Assembly: GCF_008001015.1 (NCBI RefSeq)
Contig: NZ_CP042862.1
Coordinates: 1,860,001 to 1,924,000 of the forward strand
DNA length: 64,000 nucleotides
Source: Serinicoccus profundi
GTDB taxonomy: Bacteria > Actinomycetota > Actinomycetes > Actinomycetales > Dermatophilaceae
Direction: 5' to 3'
Shown here: positions 29,650 through 38,678 of the stretch, piece by piece
Layout: each line of letters opens with the position of its first letter
How positions within the stretch are numbered: the first letter of the stretch is position 1
Program-made: the position numbers and the translations under genes
Notes under the pieces: model-generated
The model's input: the letters and a program-made list of their open reading frames with translations, nothing else
Databases searched by the model: none
Told to the model about the DNA's origin: nothing

Positions 29650-30443
29650 CGTCGACCCCACCGGTCCAGCTCGCGCAGCACGGGAGTGGCGTCGATGACC
29701 CGGGAGAAGCTCACCCGCTCGCTGAGGATCGTGAGGCCCGCGAGCACACCGAGGCAGCGCCAGCGGCCCCCGGCTGACAGTTCGCGCGCCGCCGCGACGC
29801 CCAGCGCCGCCCCGAGGGCGTTGGCCCCGGTGTCACCGAGCATGCTCGTACCCCGGAGGTCGTCGCGCAGCACGGCGAGACCGGCCCCGACGCACGCCGC
29901 TGCCGCGGGCTGGCGCACCGAGAGCGGCACCCCCACGGCCAGCCCGACCTTGAGGGCGCGCCCCGGGCGCAGGTCGAGCAGGTTGGCGAGGTTCGCCGCG
30001 CCGGCGACGATCCCGGCGGCGGCGAGGGTATGCCGGCCCCGCCCCCTGTCGCGGTCGATCGCCCAGGCACTCGCGGCCCCGGCGGCGCTCAGCGCGACGA
30101 TCTTGAGCGTCCCCGTCGTGACCCGGCCGCTCCGCAGCGCCCCCAGGTGTCCGCGCAACCCCTTGACCCCCGTGTCTCCTCCCAGGTCGTCCACCGCACC
30201 GGCTCCGCCGGCCAGCAGCACCGCGAGCGCCGCCGGAGGGTCCGCGAGGGCGAGCGGGGTGGCCGTGCCGACGGCCAGCGCCACCCCTTCGACGAGGGTG
30301 ACGTCGTCGCCCCGGTGGTTGCGCCGGACCCAGCGGCGTCCGCCGCCGGGCAGCACGCCATACCGGTCCATCCGGGTCACCGCGGCGGCGAGGGTCCCGG
30401 CGCCGGTGATGAGGAGACCACCGGTCGGGAGGGTCCGGCTCAC
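29646..30443 (-). CDS. MraY/WecA-like polyprenyl-phosphate sugar-phosphotransferase, short
   Basis: 265 aa, about eight hydrophobic segments. It resembles the glycosyltransferase-4 family (MraY/WecA/TagO), which moves a sugar-1-phosphate to undecaprenyl phosphate: GAVDDLGGDTGVKGLRGHL holds the Asp-Asp metal site, ANLANLLDLRPGRALK takes the place of the N-x-x-N-x-x-D motif, and SMLGDTGANALGAALG matches the M-G-D-x-G-S segment. Key acidic residues are kept but the protein is about 60-90 residues shorter than MraY or WecA. It overlaps steB and murJ by 4 nt. Substrate unknown; an envelope role is inferred from SteAB and MurJ. Confidence 0.75.
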   Translation of the reverse strand: MSRTLPTGGLLITGAGTLAAAVTRMDRYGVLPGGGRRWVRRNHRGDDVTLVEGVALAVGTATPLALADPPAALAVLLAGGAGAVDDLGGDTGVKGLRGHLGALRSGRVTTGTLKIVALSAAGAASAWAIDRDRGRGRHTLAAAGIVAGAANLANLLDLRPGRALKVGLAVGVPLSVRQPAAAACVGAGLAVLRDDLRGTSMLGDTGANALGAALGVAAARELSAGGRWRCLGVLAGLTILSERVSFSRVIDATPVLRELDRWGRR

Positions 30444-31510
30444 GGGTCCGTGGTCGCCGCGGCGTCGTCGGGCACCGGTTCGGTCGCGGGCGGCTCCAGG
30501 CCGCTGCTGCGGGTCGAGCTCAACCTCAGCGGTGGCGGGGCGGGGACGGGAGCCTCCGCCTGCTCCCCCAGCCCGTAGTGCCCCGTCTCCTCCTGCAGCT
30601 CCCAGGCCAGTCCGAGCACCGCCGCGGCGCGGCCGCTCGCGCTCTCGAGGTCGTCGACTGTCGAGACCGCACCGCGCAGGTCGCCCTCGCGCCGGATCGT
30701 CTGGACCAGTCCGTCCTCGCCGCCGCCGTCGGCCAGGGCCTGGGACTCGGTGCCGGCCGCGGCGACGACCAGGGGCAGCCCGAGCGCGTCCAGGGCCCGG
30801 ACGAGGTCCAACCGGGTCTGCAGCCGGGTCTGCTCGGCCTGCTCCTCCCCCGCCTCGAGGCCGTCCGCCGGCACCCCGCTACCGACCACGAGCAGGGCCT
30901 CCGGGGCACGGCGATCGGTCACCTGGGCCTGGTCCTCCTGCCACCGCAGGTCCACGATCCCCTCGTCCTCGAGGCGCTCGCCCGCAGCGAGCCACGCCCC
31001 CACCTCGCCGTCGCGGTCGGCTCCCGCGACCGTCGCGGCCAGCACGGCTCCGAGAGAAGCACCCTCGCCCTCGGCCACGTCGGGAACCTCCAGGGTGCCG
31101 GCCAGTCCTTCAAGGATCCCGTCGTCGATCTCGGCGGCGTCGAAGGACTCATCGACCTCCACCTGGAGCGCGAGGACTCCCCCGGCCTCGCTCAGCCGGT
31201 CCTCGAGCAGCGCGACGTCGTTGCGGTCCGCGCCGGGCAGGACGACCATCGTCACCCGCGTGCCGTTGAGGGTTCCCGCTACCCCGCGCGGGCTGAGCAG
31301 GTCGACGGCCTCGTCCTTGGCCGCGGCCTGCTGGGACTGCACCTCCAGCTCCCGGCGCAGCTCGGTGCGCTCGGTGCGCAGCTGGCCGACCTCCTCGTCG
31401 AGGGTCTCCGAGATCCCCTCGCGCAGCGGCCCCGCACCCAGCACGATCCCGATCGCCAGGGCGATGAAGACCGCGACCAGCGACACCAGGTGGTAGCGGA
31501 AGTCGATCAC
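30440..31510 (-). CDS. steB: SteB / MctB-like membrane protein (DUF3186)
   Basis: 356 aa. One N-terminal membrane helix (LVSLVAVFIALAIGIVLGAG, about residues 8-27), a coiled coil (about 35-70) and an extracytoplasmic domain ending in a Pro-rich tail. The family is annotated as copper transporter (Mtb Rv1698/MctB) but in Corynebacterium SteB works with SteA at the division septum. No Cys/His metal cluster is visible here, so I prefer the division role. The GTG at 31510 (V-IDFRYHLVSL) overlaps the steA stop as GTGA. Confidence 0.87.
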   Translation of the reverse strand: MIDFRYHLVSLVAVFIALAIGIVLGAGPLREGISETLDEEVGQLRTERTELRRELEVQSQQAAAKDEAVDLLSPRGVAGTLNGTRVTMVVLPGADRNDVALLEDRLSEAGGVLALQVEVDESFDAAEIDDGILEGLAGTLEVPDVAEGEGASLGAVLAATVAGADRDGEVGAWLAAGERLEDEGIVDLRWQEDQAQVTDRRAPEALLVVGSGVPADGLEAGEEQAEQTRLQTRLDLVRALDALGLPLVVAAAGTESQALADGGGEDGLVQTIRREGDLRGAVSTVDDLESASGRAAAVLGLAWELQEETGHYGLGEQAEAPVPAPPPLRLSSTRSSGLEPPATEPVPDDAAATTDP

Positions 31511-32685
31511 GATGAGAACAGCCCCTCGATCCAAGCCCAGACGTCATCCCATCGTACGGCCAGCACCCCGAGGAGGGCCCGACCGCCGGGGGTCACCGCC
31601 AGCGCCACGAGCAGCGCCAGGAGCCCGGCCAGCAGCAGCCACACGAGCGAGACGGTGGGGATCCGCGAGCGGTAGAGCAGGCTCACGCCCTTGGCGTCGA
31701 CCAGCTTGCTCCCCACCCGGAGCCGGGTGAGGAAGGTGCTGGCCATCCCCTGCCGGCCCTTGTCGAGGAACTCCACGAGGGTGGCGTGGGTGCCGACGGC
31801 GACGATGAGCTCGGCGCCCAGCTCGTCGGCGAGCAGCATCGCGATGTCCTCGCTGGTCCCCGGCGCCGGCAGCACCACCGCGTCGGTCACCCCGAGGGCC
31901 TCCACGCGCTCCAGCCCCGGGGCGCGGCCGTCGCGGTAGGCGTGGACGACGAGCTCGGCCCCGCAGGTCAGGGCGGCGTCCGACACGGAGTCCATGTCAC
32001 CCACGACCATGTCGGGGGTATGCCCCATCTCCAGCAGGGCATCGGCGCCCCCGTCCACCCCGATGAGGACCGGCCGCGCCTCGCGCAGGAAGGGACGCAG
32101 GGTCTGCAGGTCCTCCTTGTAGTGGTAGCCGCGCACGACCACCAGGGCGTAGCGACCCGTGAAGCTGGTGCGCAACTCGGGAACGCCGATGCCGTCCAGC
32201 AGCAGCTCGCGCTCGGCTCGGACATACTCCATCGTGTTGTGCGAGAACGCCTCGATCTGCTCCGAGAGGTTGCCCCGGGCGTGCTCCTGCTGCTCCTGCA
32301 CCATGGCCGGCGTCACCCACGTCGCCTCCGCCACGACGACCCCGTCGACGCGCAGCTGCTCACCGGTCACCGTCGCGTGGGCGCCCTCGGGCAGCGACAT
32401 CACCTCCGGGCCTGCGGCGTCCAGCAGGGGTATGCCGGCATCCATGAGGATCTGCGGGCCCATGTTGGGGTAGGCGCCTGTCGTCGACCGCGCGGCGTTG
32501 ACGACCGCGGCCGGGGCGCAGGCGACGAGGGCGTTGGCGCTCACCTGGTCCAGGTCGGCGTGGTCGATCACCGCCACGTCCCCCGGCTGGAGGCGGGCCG
32601 TCAGCCGCTTGGTGCGCACGTCGACGCGCACCGGGCCCGCCACGGGCACGGCGGGGTCGGGGGTTCCTCGGCGCCTCTTGCTCAT
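31507..32685 (-). CDS. steA: Cytokinetic ring protein SteA
   Basis: 392 aa. A thiamin-pyrophosphokinase-like domain (VLIGVDGGADALLEMGHTPD and VVGDMDSVSD) follows an N-terminal region, and one membrane segment lies near the C-terminus (VSLVWLLLAGLLALLVALAV, about 343-362). Matches the Rv1697/SteA family, which binds SteB and affects septal peptidoglycan. The kinase activity is not expected. ATG 32685 overlaps the recN stop as ATGA. Conserved order recN-steA-steB. Confidence 0.9.
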   Translation of the reverse strand: MSKRRRGTPDPAVPVAGPVRVDVRTKRLTARLQPGDVAVIDHADLDQVSANALVACAPAAVVNAARSTTGAYPNMGPQILMDAGIPLLDAAGPEVMSLPEGAHATVTGEQLRVDGVVVAEATWVTPAMVQEQQEHARGNLSEQIEAFSHNTMEYVRAERELLLDGIGVPELRTSFTGRYALVVVRGYHYKEDLQTLRPFLREARPVLIGVDGGADALLEMGHTPDMVVGDMDSVSDAALTCGAELVVHAYRDGRAPGLERVEALGVTDAVVLPAPGTSEDIAMLLADELGAELIVAVGTHATLVEFLDKGRQGMASTFLTRLRVGSKLVDAKGVSLLYRSRIPTVSLVWLLLAGLLALLVALAVTPGGRALLGVLAVRWDDVWAWIEGLFSS

Positions 32686-34475
32686 CCGGCGTCAATGGTC
32701 GCACGGCGGGAGAGCAGCTCCCGGGCGTGCTCGAGGGCGGCGTCGGAGTCGGCGACGCCACCCAGCATGCGGGCGAGCTCGGCCTCGCGCGCGGCCCCCT
32801 CGACGACGCTCACCCCGCTGCTCGTCACCTGCCCGTCGGTGCTCTTGCGCACGACGAGGTGGCGGTCGGCGTGGGCGGCGACCTGGCCGAGGTGGGTGAC
32901 CACGATGACCTGGGAGGAGGCCGCGAGACGCGCCAGCCGCGCCCCGAGGTCCAGGGCCGCGGCGCCGCCGACGCCGGCGTCGACCTCGTCGAAGACGTAG
33001 GTCGGCACCGTCCCCTCGCCGCACACCAGCTCCAGCGCCAGCATGACCCGGGACAGCTCACCGCCCGAGGCCGCCTTCGTGACCGAGCGCGCGGGTGCGC
33101 CCGGGTTCGCGGCCAGCCGGATCTCCACGGTGTCGAGGCCCGAGCTCGTGGCCCGCACCGTCGTCCCGTCGGCGAGCTCGACGACGCTGCCACCGGCCTC
33201 CCCCTCGGGGTCCGTGCCGTCGCCCTCGGTCGTCCGCTCCACGCGACGGTGGGCCACGTCGATGCTCACGGTGGCCGACCCCATGGCCAGGTGGGCGAGC
33301 TCCTCGGTGACCTGCACACCGATCCTGCCTGCGGTGTCCCGTCGCAGCCGCGTCAGCTCCGCGCCGATGCGCCCCACCTCACGGCGGAGGCGCGCCACCT
33401 CCTGCGCCAACGCAGAGAGGTCCTCGTCGGAGACGTCGATGGCGTCGAGCTCGGCGGCGGCGTCCCGGGCGAACTCGAGGACGGGGTCCGTGGTGGAGCC
33501 GTAGCGACGCAGCAGGGTCGTGAGCTCCGCGCGTCGCGCGTGCACGGCATCGAGCCGTTGGGGGTCGACCTCCACCGCCGCGGCGTAGGCCGCGAGGTCG
33601 GGGCCGAGGTCAGCGGCGAGATAGGCCAGCTCCTGCAGCCGGGTCAGCAGCCGGGCCAGCTCCTCGTCGTGGTCGGCCGCCGAGGCGAGCGCTGCCGCCG
33701 CCGAGCCGAGCAGGCTGCCCACCGAGGGACCCTCCGCGGCCCCGCTGGCCGGGTCCGCACCCACGAGCGCCTCGTGAGCCCCCTGGGCTGCGAGGCGCAG
33801 CTCCTCGGCATACGTCAGCCGGTCCGCCTCGGAGCGCAGGGAGTCCTCCTCCCCCGACGACGGATCGACCCGCTCGATCTCCTCCAGGGCGGTGCGCAGG
33901 GCTCCCACCCGCAGCGACCGGTCCGTGGCGCTCCGGGTCAGCTCGATGGACCGGGCCCTGGCCCGCTGCCAGGCCTCCCAGGCGCCGGCATACTCCTGGA
34001 GCGCGGTCTCCAGGGCCGCTCCCCCAGCGGTGTCCAGGAGGATCCGGTGCTGCTCGGCGTCCCGCAGCCGCCACTGGTCGGCCTGACCATGGACCGCGAC
34101 GAGGTGCTCCCCGACCTCGGCCAGCACCGAGACCGGCGCGCTGCGGCCGCCGACGCTCGCGCGCGAGCGACCCTCGGCGGCCACGGTGCGGACGAGGATC
34201 AGCCCGTCCTCGGCGTCGCCACCTGCCTCCTCGACGCGTCGGGCGGCCGGGTGGTCGGCGGGCACGTCCACCTCTCCCTCGACCACCGCACGGTCCGCCC
34301 CGGCGCGCACCAGACCGGCGTCGGCCCGCTCGCCCAGCAGCAGCCCGAGGCCGCTGACGACCATGGTCTTGCCGGCCCCGGTCTCACCCGTGATGACGTT
34401 GAGACCGGGGGCCAGGTCGAGCTCGGCCTCCTCGATGACGCCCAGCTGCTGCAGCCGGATCCGACGCAGCGTCAC
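32682..34475 (-). CDS. recN: DNA repair protein RecN
   Basis: 597 aa, SMC-like. N-terminal Walker A VITGETGAGKTMVVSGL, a central coiled-coil region, and C-terminal ABC signature ASGGELSRVMLALEL plus Walker B TYVFDEVDAGVGG. Acts in double-strand break repair. The GTG at 34475 overlaps nadK as GTGA and gives the family start VTLRRIRLQQLGVIEEAEL. No SOS box precedes it because it sits inside the operon. Confidence 0.95.
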   Translation of the reverse strand: MTLRRIRLQQLGVIEEAELDLAPGLNVITGETGAGKTMVVSGLGLLLGERADAGLVRAGADRAVVEGEVDVPADHPAARRVEEAGGDAEDGLILVRTVAAEGRSRASVGGRSAPVSVLAEVGEHLVAVHGQADQWRLRDAEQHRILLDTAGGAALETALQEYAGAWEAWQRARARSIELTRSATDRSLRVGALRTALEEIERVDPSSGEEDSLRSEADRLTYAEELRLAAQGAHEALVGADPASGAAEGPSVGSLLGSAAAALASAADHDEELARLLTRLQELAYLAADLGPDLAAYAAAVEVDPQRLDAVHARRAELTTLLRRYGSTTDPVLEFARDAAAELDAIDVSDEDLSALAQEVARLRREVGRIGAELTRLRRDTAGRIGVQVTEELAHLAMGSATVSIDVAHRRVERTTEGDGTDPEGEAGGSVVELADGTTVRATSSGLDTVEIRLAANPGAPARSVTKAASGGELSRVMLALELVCGEGTVPTYVFDEVDAGVGGAAALDLGARLARLAASSQVIVVTHLGQVAAHADRHLVVRKSTDGQVTSSGVSVVEGAAREAELARMLGGVADSDAALEHARELLSRRATIDAG

Positions 34476-35401
34476 GTCGGGTCCTCCGGCGCGCCGCCGG
34501 CCGGGCCACGCCAGCCCGAGACGGGGAGCGCGAACTTGGCGACGAGGCGGTCGGTGAAGGGTGCCGTGCCGAGGCGGGCCAGGAGGACGGGGGTCGCCGA
34601 CCGCCGCACCTCGATGCGGGCACCGGGAGGCAGCTCGACCGTGCGTCGGCCGTCGCACCACATGACGCCGGTGACGTGGCTGTGCGGGACCACCTCGACG
34701 GCCAGGTGGGCGTCCGGGCCCAGGACCACGGGTCGGGCGAAGAGCGCGTGCGCGGAGATCGGCACGACGAGGAGGGCCTCGACATCGGGCCAGACGATCG
34801 GGCCGCCGCCGGAGAAGGCGTAGGCCGTGGAGCCGGTGGGGGTGGCCATCACGACTCCGTCGCACCCCCAGGTCGACAGTGGTCGCCCGTCGACCTCGAC
34901 CGCCAGCTCGAGCATGCGCTCACGCGCGGACTTCTCCACGCTGGCCTCGTTGAGGGCCCAGTTGTGGCACACGACGCGCCCGTCGTGGACGACGTCGACC
35001 TCCAGGGTCATCCGTCGCTCGACGTGGTAGTCGCCGTCGACGATCCTGGTGACGATGGCGTCGATGTCGTCCTTCTCGGCCTCGGCGAGGAACCCGACGC
35101 GCCCGAGGTTGACGCCCAGCAGCGGGGTTCCCGCGGGTCGGGCGATCTCGGCGCCGCGCAGGATCGTGCCGTCGCCGCCGAAGACGACGACCAGCTCGCA
35201 CCCGGTGGCGTCGACGTGCGCGGGCACCGGGCTCTTGATGGCCACGACCTCGTCGTCGGTGACGACCTGGTGGGTCGGGTCCGCCTCGGGCACGACCTCG
35301 ACCTCGATGCCGTGCCGTCCCAGACGCTCGGCGAACACCCTCGCCAGCCTCGGCACGTCGGAGCGCGTCGGGTGGGTGACGAGCATGATGCGCCGGCTCA
35401 T
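34472..35401 (-). CDS. nadK: NAD kinase
   Basis: 309 aa. Makes NADP from NAD with ATP or polyphosphate. Motifs: VVVFGGDGTILRGAEIAR (GGDGT), LGRVGFLAEAE, ALNEASVEKSARERML and MATPTGSTAYAFSGGGPI. ATG 35401 overlaps tlyA as ATGA. The tlyA-nadK-recN order is conserved across actinobacteria. A long upstream read-through in the same frame only covers tlyA and is not coding. Confidence 0.95.
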   Translation of the reverse strand: MSRRIMLVTHPTRSDVPRLARVFAERLGRHGIEVEVVPEADPTHQVVTDDEVVAIKSPVPAHVDATGCELVVVFGGDGTILRGAEIARPAGTPLLGVNLGRVGFLAEAEKDDIDAIVTRIVDGDYHVERRMTLEVDVVHDGRVVCHNWALNEASVEKSARERMLELAVEVDGRPLSTWGCDGVVMATPTGSTAYAFSGGGPIVWPDVEALLVVPISAHALFARPVVLGPDAHLAVEVVPHSHVTGVMWCDGRRTVELPPGARIEVRRSATPVLLARLGTAPFTDRLVAKFALPVSGWRGPAGGAPEDPT

Positions 35402-36267
35402 CCGTCCTCCTGTGCTCGTGCCCTCAGCAGGGACGCCATGTCGGTCGGCCCTGGACCACAGCCCATCATGCCCTCCGGGTCCGGGCAGGCTCCCGGGTGG
35501 GCGCACCGCCGGAGCCACCAGAGGTACTCCACGTTGCCCGTGCCGCCCCGCACCGGCGAGCGCACCAGGTCCTGCGGGCACATCCCGTGGGCGCGCGCGA
35601 CCTCGTCCAGGTCGAGCAGGACGTCGGCGCGCTGGCGGACGGACCGCACGACCCCCGTGCGGCCCAGTGCCGCTGCGCCGACCTCGAACTGCGGCTTGAC
35701 GAGCAGCACCAGGTCGGCGCCAGGACACGTCAGCTGCGACAAGTGGGGCAGCACGACGGACAACGAGATGAACGACAGGTCCCCGACCGCCAGGTCGAAC
35801 CGACCACCGAGGGCCTCGGGCGTCGCGTCGCGGACCGACAGGCCCGACCGGTCCTGCACGCGCGGGTCCTCCCCCAGCACCGGCGCCAGCTGTCCGTGAC
35901 CGACATCGAGGGCGAGCACCTCTCGCGCGCCGTGCTCGAGGAGGACCTGGGTGAAGCCCCCCGTCGAGGCACCGACGTCCAGCGCGCGTGAGTCCCCGAC
36001 CCGGTCGGCGACCTGGGGCCAGGTCTCGAGCGCGTGGGCGAGCTTGACCGCGCCTCGACCGACCCAGCCCCGCAGGACCCATGCCGACTCCGTCCCCTCG
36101 CCAGAACCGTCCAGCGTGAGGACGGTGGGATCCTCGATACGCTGAGCGGGTCGTCGCACGACCTGTCCGTCCACCCGCACGAGACCGTCACGGATGAGCA
36201 GCTGCGCCTGGGTGCGGCTCGTCGCGAGACCGCGGGCGACGAGGGCCTGGTCGAGCCGGGGTGTCAC
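35398..36267 (-). CDS. tlyA: TlyA family rRNA 2'-O-methyltransferase / hemolysin-like
   Basis: 289 aa. An N-terminal S4 RNA-binding domain (RLDQALVARGLATSRTQAQLLI) and a FtsJ-like SAM domain (RALDVGASTGGFTQVLLEHGA). In mycobacteria TlyA methylates 16S and 23S rRNA and determines capreomycin sensitivity. About 20 residues longer than Mtb TlyA at the C-terminus, with a Cys-containing tail (RRCAHPGACPDPEGMMGCGP). The start is GTG 36267, overlapping the small ORF as GTGA. Confidence 0.93.
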   Translation of the reverse strand: MTPRLDQALVARGLATSRTQAQLLIRDGLVRVDGQVVRRPAQRIEDPTVLTLDGSGEGTESAWVLRGWVGRGAVKLAHALETWPQVADRVGDSRALDVGASTGGFTQVLLEHGAREVLALDVGHGQLAPVLGEDPRVQDRSGLSVRDATPEALGGRFDLAVGDLSFISLSVVLPHLSQLTCPGADLVLLVKPQFEVGAAALGRTGVVRSVRQRADVLLDLDEVARAHGMCPQDLVRSPVRGGTGNVEYLWWLRRCAHPGACPDPEGMMGCGPGPTDMASLLRARAQEDG

Positions 36268-36485
36268 CGGGGTCGCGGTCGGGCGCCCGGCGAGCCCGGC
36301 TCGTCCGAGGTGGCCGGTGTGGTCAGCCTCGACTGGAGCGAGCGGTGCGCCTCGGAGAGCGCGGCCGCTGCGGCCGCCGGGTCCTCGTCAGTGAGTGCCT
36401 CGTCGAGCGCCCGCAGCGTGGCGTCCACCTCCTCGTCGCCGGTGCGCGGTGCGGAGGAGGACTCGGTGTGCGGGTGCTCGGTCAT
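36264..36485 (-). CDS. Small conserved protein between HAD and tlyA (Rv1693-like position)
   Basis: 73 aa, very acidic at the centre (EEVDATLRALDEALTDEDP) and basic at the end. No membrane segment or known motif. A small ORF sits in exactly this position in Mtb (Rv1693) and other actinobacteria, which supports that it is real. ATG 36485 overlaps the HAD stop as ATGA and the end overlaps tlyA as GTGA. Function unknown. Confidence 0.75.
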   Translation of the reverse strand: MTEHPHTESSSAPRTGDEEVDATLRALDEALTDEDPAAAAAALSEAHRSLQSRLTTPATSDEPGSPGARPRPR

Positions 36486-37312
36486 GACGTGCTCCACAGG
36501 TGGGCGAGGTCCAGGATCGTCTCGGCGACGTGGTCGGGACGCTGCGCGTCGGAGGCTGCGTCGACGTCGGCTCGGTCGGACACCCCGGTGAGGACGAGGG
36601 CACTCGGCACCCCGGCTGCGCGCGCTCCGGCGATGTCGGTCTCCAGCCGGTCCCCCACCATGAGGGACTGCTCACGAGGCAGGCCGAGCCGCCGCAGCGC
36701 CACGGTGTAGGCCGGCTCGTGGGGCTTGCCGACCACCAGGGGCGCTGCGCCGGTGGCGTGGGCGACCGCTGCCACCAGCGATCCGTTGCCCGGCGCCAGC
36801 CCCCGCGCCGTCGGCAGGGTGGCGTCGTCGTTGGTGGCGACCCACAGCGCGCCCTCCCTGATGGCGTAGGCGGCCTCCGTCAGGTCGGCCACGGTCAGCT
36901 GCGGCCCGTAGCCCTGCACCACGGCCGCGATCTGGGGTGGCACCCCTCGCTCCCCCTCGTCGCCCGCCTGCACCGGCGTCACCACGTGGAAGCCCGACGC
37001 GGTCAGGGCGTCCGCGACCCCCTCGCCGCCGACGGCGAGCACCGGCGCCCCGCGCAGGAGGTCCGGACGACGCTCGCCGAGCACCTCGGCCGCGACCTGG
37101 GACGCGGTGAGGACCTCCTCGACGTCGGCCTGCACCCCGAGGTCGCGGAGGTGCTGCGCGACCGCAGCCGGGGTCCGGGAGGCGTTGTTGGTCATGAAGA
37201 GGATCTGCAGGCCCGCAGCCCGGGCCTGCTGCAGGCCCTCGACCGCGCCCGGGCAGGCCTCCTGTCCCCGGTAGACGACCCCGTCGAGGTCGCAGAGCAG
37301 CGCCGAGATCAC
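36482..37312 (-). CDS. HAD-IIA family phosphatase (NagD-like)
   Basis: 276 aa. Motif I LLCDLDGVVYRGQ (nucleophile Asp and acid/base Asp), motif II ILFMTNNASRTP, motif III Lys in LVVGKPHEPAY, motif IV MVGDRLETDIAGARAAG, with a C2-type cap between. Homologous by position to Mtb Rv1692, reported as a glycerol-3-phosphate phosphatase, so recycling of polar lipid heads is a possible role. Start GTG 37312 overlaps the TPR gene as GTGA. Confidence 0.9.
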   Translation of the reverse strand: MISALLCDLDGVVYRGQEACPGAVEGLQQARAAGLQILFMTNNASRTPAAVAQHLRDLGVQADVEEVLTASQVAAEVLGERRPDLLRGAPVLAVGGEGVADALTASGFHVVTPVQAGDEGERGVPPQIAAVVQGYGPQLTVADLTEAAYAIREGALWVATNDDATLPTARGLAPGNGSLVAAVAHATGAAPLVVGKPHEPAYTVALRRLGLPREQSLMVGDRLETDIAGARAAGVPSALVLTGVSDRADVDAASDAQRPDHVAETILDLAHLWSTS

Positions 37313-38550
37313 GCCGGACCTCCGGAGCGACCCTCACCATCCTCGCGACGGCGACCCTCCGGCCGCCGGTCGGACTGATCCGTCGGCCGACCACGGCTCG
37401 GCGCGTCGTCCTCGGGCTCCTCGTCGTCACCGAGATCCACGACCCACGCGTCGTCGGCGGAGCCCAGCCGCTGCGCCGCATCGGTCTCGCCGCGCTCGTC
37501 GACCTCGGCCGCGCGGGCATACCACTCCATCGCCTCGTCCTCGCGGCCCGCGCCCTCCAGGGCCGCGGCATAGGCGTAGCGGACCCGTGCCGCCCACGGG
37601 TGGCGGGCCGTGGTGCCACGGGCCAGGTGCTCGAGGTGCTGCACCGCGGCCGCGTGCTGGCCCAGGTCTCCGCGGGCCCCGGAGACGACGATGGCCAGCT
37701 CGACCTGCTCGGGGGCGGCAAGCTGCCGGGCCTCCGGCGTCGCCGCCAGCTCGATGGCACGCTCGGGGCGACCCAGACCTCGCTCGACGTCGGCCATGAG
37801 CGGCAGCAGGTGATGGGAGCCGCTGAGCCGACGCGCGGTCCTGAACTCGGCCAGTGCCTTGGCCCACTCACCGCGCCGGTAGTAGACGACACCCAGCGCC
37901 TCCCGCACGCCTGCGACCCGGCCCGCCCGACGGGCGGCGGCCTCCGCGTGCGCCAGGGCCTGGTCGAAGAGCTCGGCATCCAGGAGCCGACCGACCATCA
38001 CCAGGTGACCACCGACCCCTTCGGCGTTCTCCTTGCTCAGGGTGCGCAGCTCACTGCGCAGGGAGCGGTCGAGACCGCCGGCGTCGGCATCCTCGGGAAG
38101 GGGCGGCTCGGGCACACTCGGCGGGCGGCGCACGTCCGGACGGCCTTCACGGTCTGAGCCCGGGCCTCCGCGATCTCCCCACCGGCCATCGGACCCGCCG
38201 ACATCACGTCCACGTCGCTCTCCCCGACGCCCACGCTCCCGATCCCCGTCTCGCGTCGGGCGGCTGTCGCGGTCACGACCAGGACGCCGATCCGAGTCAC
38301 GATCAGGCCGCCGATCTCCGCGCTCGTCCCGTCGCGGGCGATCCCGGTCACCGTCGCGCACCGGCCGACGGTCCCCGCGCTCGTCCCGTCGCGGGCGATC
38401 CCGGTCACCGTCCCGCACCGGCCGACGGTCCCCGCGCTCGTCCCGACGGGGGCGCTCCCCGTCACGACGCGGGGCATCGCGCCAAACCTCGGCACGGCGT
38501 CCCTCCTCCGCCCCACCCTGGGGCGACGAAACAGGTCGGTCCTGGTCCAC
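37309..38550 (-). CDS. Tetratricopeptide-repeat protein with charged Arg/Asp repeats
   Basis: 413 aa. The N-terminal third is almost only Arg, Asp, Gly, Glu and Pro, with three copies of a 19-residue unit RRDERGDRRPVRDGDRDRP. Residues about 165-370 form TPR-like helix pairs (LDAELFDQALAHAEAAARRA, REALGVVYYRRGEWAKALAE). The GTG at 38550 follows GAGAGGAAC. First gene of the large overlapping operon, Rv1691 position, and directly downstream of the rRNA terminator. The R/D region suggests RNA or phase-separating interactions, but that is inference. Confidence 0.85.
   Translation of the reverse strand: MDQDRPVSSPQGGAEEGRRAEVWRDAPRRDGERPRRDERGDRRPVRDGDRDRPRRDERGDRRPVRDGDRDRPRRDERGDRRPDRDSDRRPGRDRDSRPTRDGDRERGRRGERRGRDVGGSDGRWGDRGGPGSDREGRPDVRRPPSVPEPPLPEDADAGGLDRSLRSELRTLSKENAEGVGGHLVMVGRLLDAELFDQALAHAEAAARRAGRVAGVREALGVVYYRRGEWAKALAEFRTARRLSGSHHLLPLMADVERGLGRPERAIELAATPEARQLAAPEQVELAIVVSGARGDLGQHAAAVQHLEHLARGTTARHPWAARVRYAYAAALEGAGREDEAMEWYARAAEVDERGETDAAQRLGSADDAWVVDLGDDEEPEDDAPSRGRPTDQSDRRPEGRRREDGEGRSGGPA
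38321..38450. repeat. 57-bp in-frame tandem repeat in the TPR gene
   Basis: CGCTCGTCCCG begins at 38321, 38378 and 38435, a 57-bp period. It encodes the 19-residue charged unit. Copies 1 and 2 differ by one base, which suggests recent duplication and possible length variation between strains. Confidence 0.85.
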
Positions 38551-38634
38551 GGGATGTTCCTCTCGATCGCGCACTCCACGTCTGGCGTGGCGGCCATTGT
38601 GTCAGGCCCGGCACACCGAGGACGCCAGGCATAG

Positions 38635-38668
38635 CGAAAGGGCCCGCCCTGGTGGGCGGGCCCTTTCG
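38635..38668 (-). terminator. rRNA operon terminator
   Basis: Perfect 15-bp stem: 38635-38649 (CGAAAGGGCCCGCCC) pairs with 38654-38668, loop of 4 nt. It lies about 10 nt beyond the 5S 3' end in the direction of transcription. Confidence 0.9.
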
Positions 38669-38678
38669 TAAGGGTGGT

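Noticed and set aside
30440-31510. Copper transporter function for the steB product
   Set aside because: No Cys/His metal-binding cluster and a single membrane helix; the SteA neighbour favours the division role.
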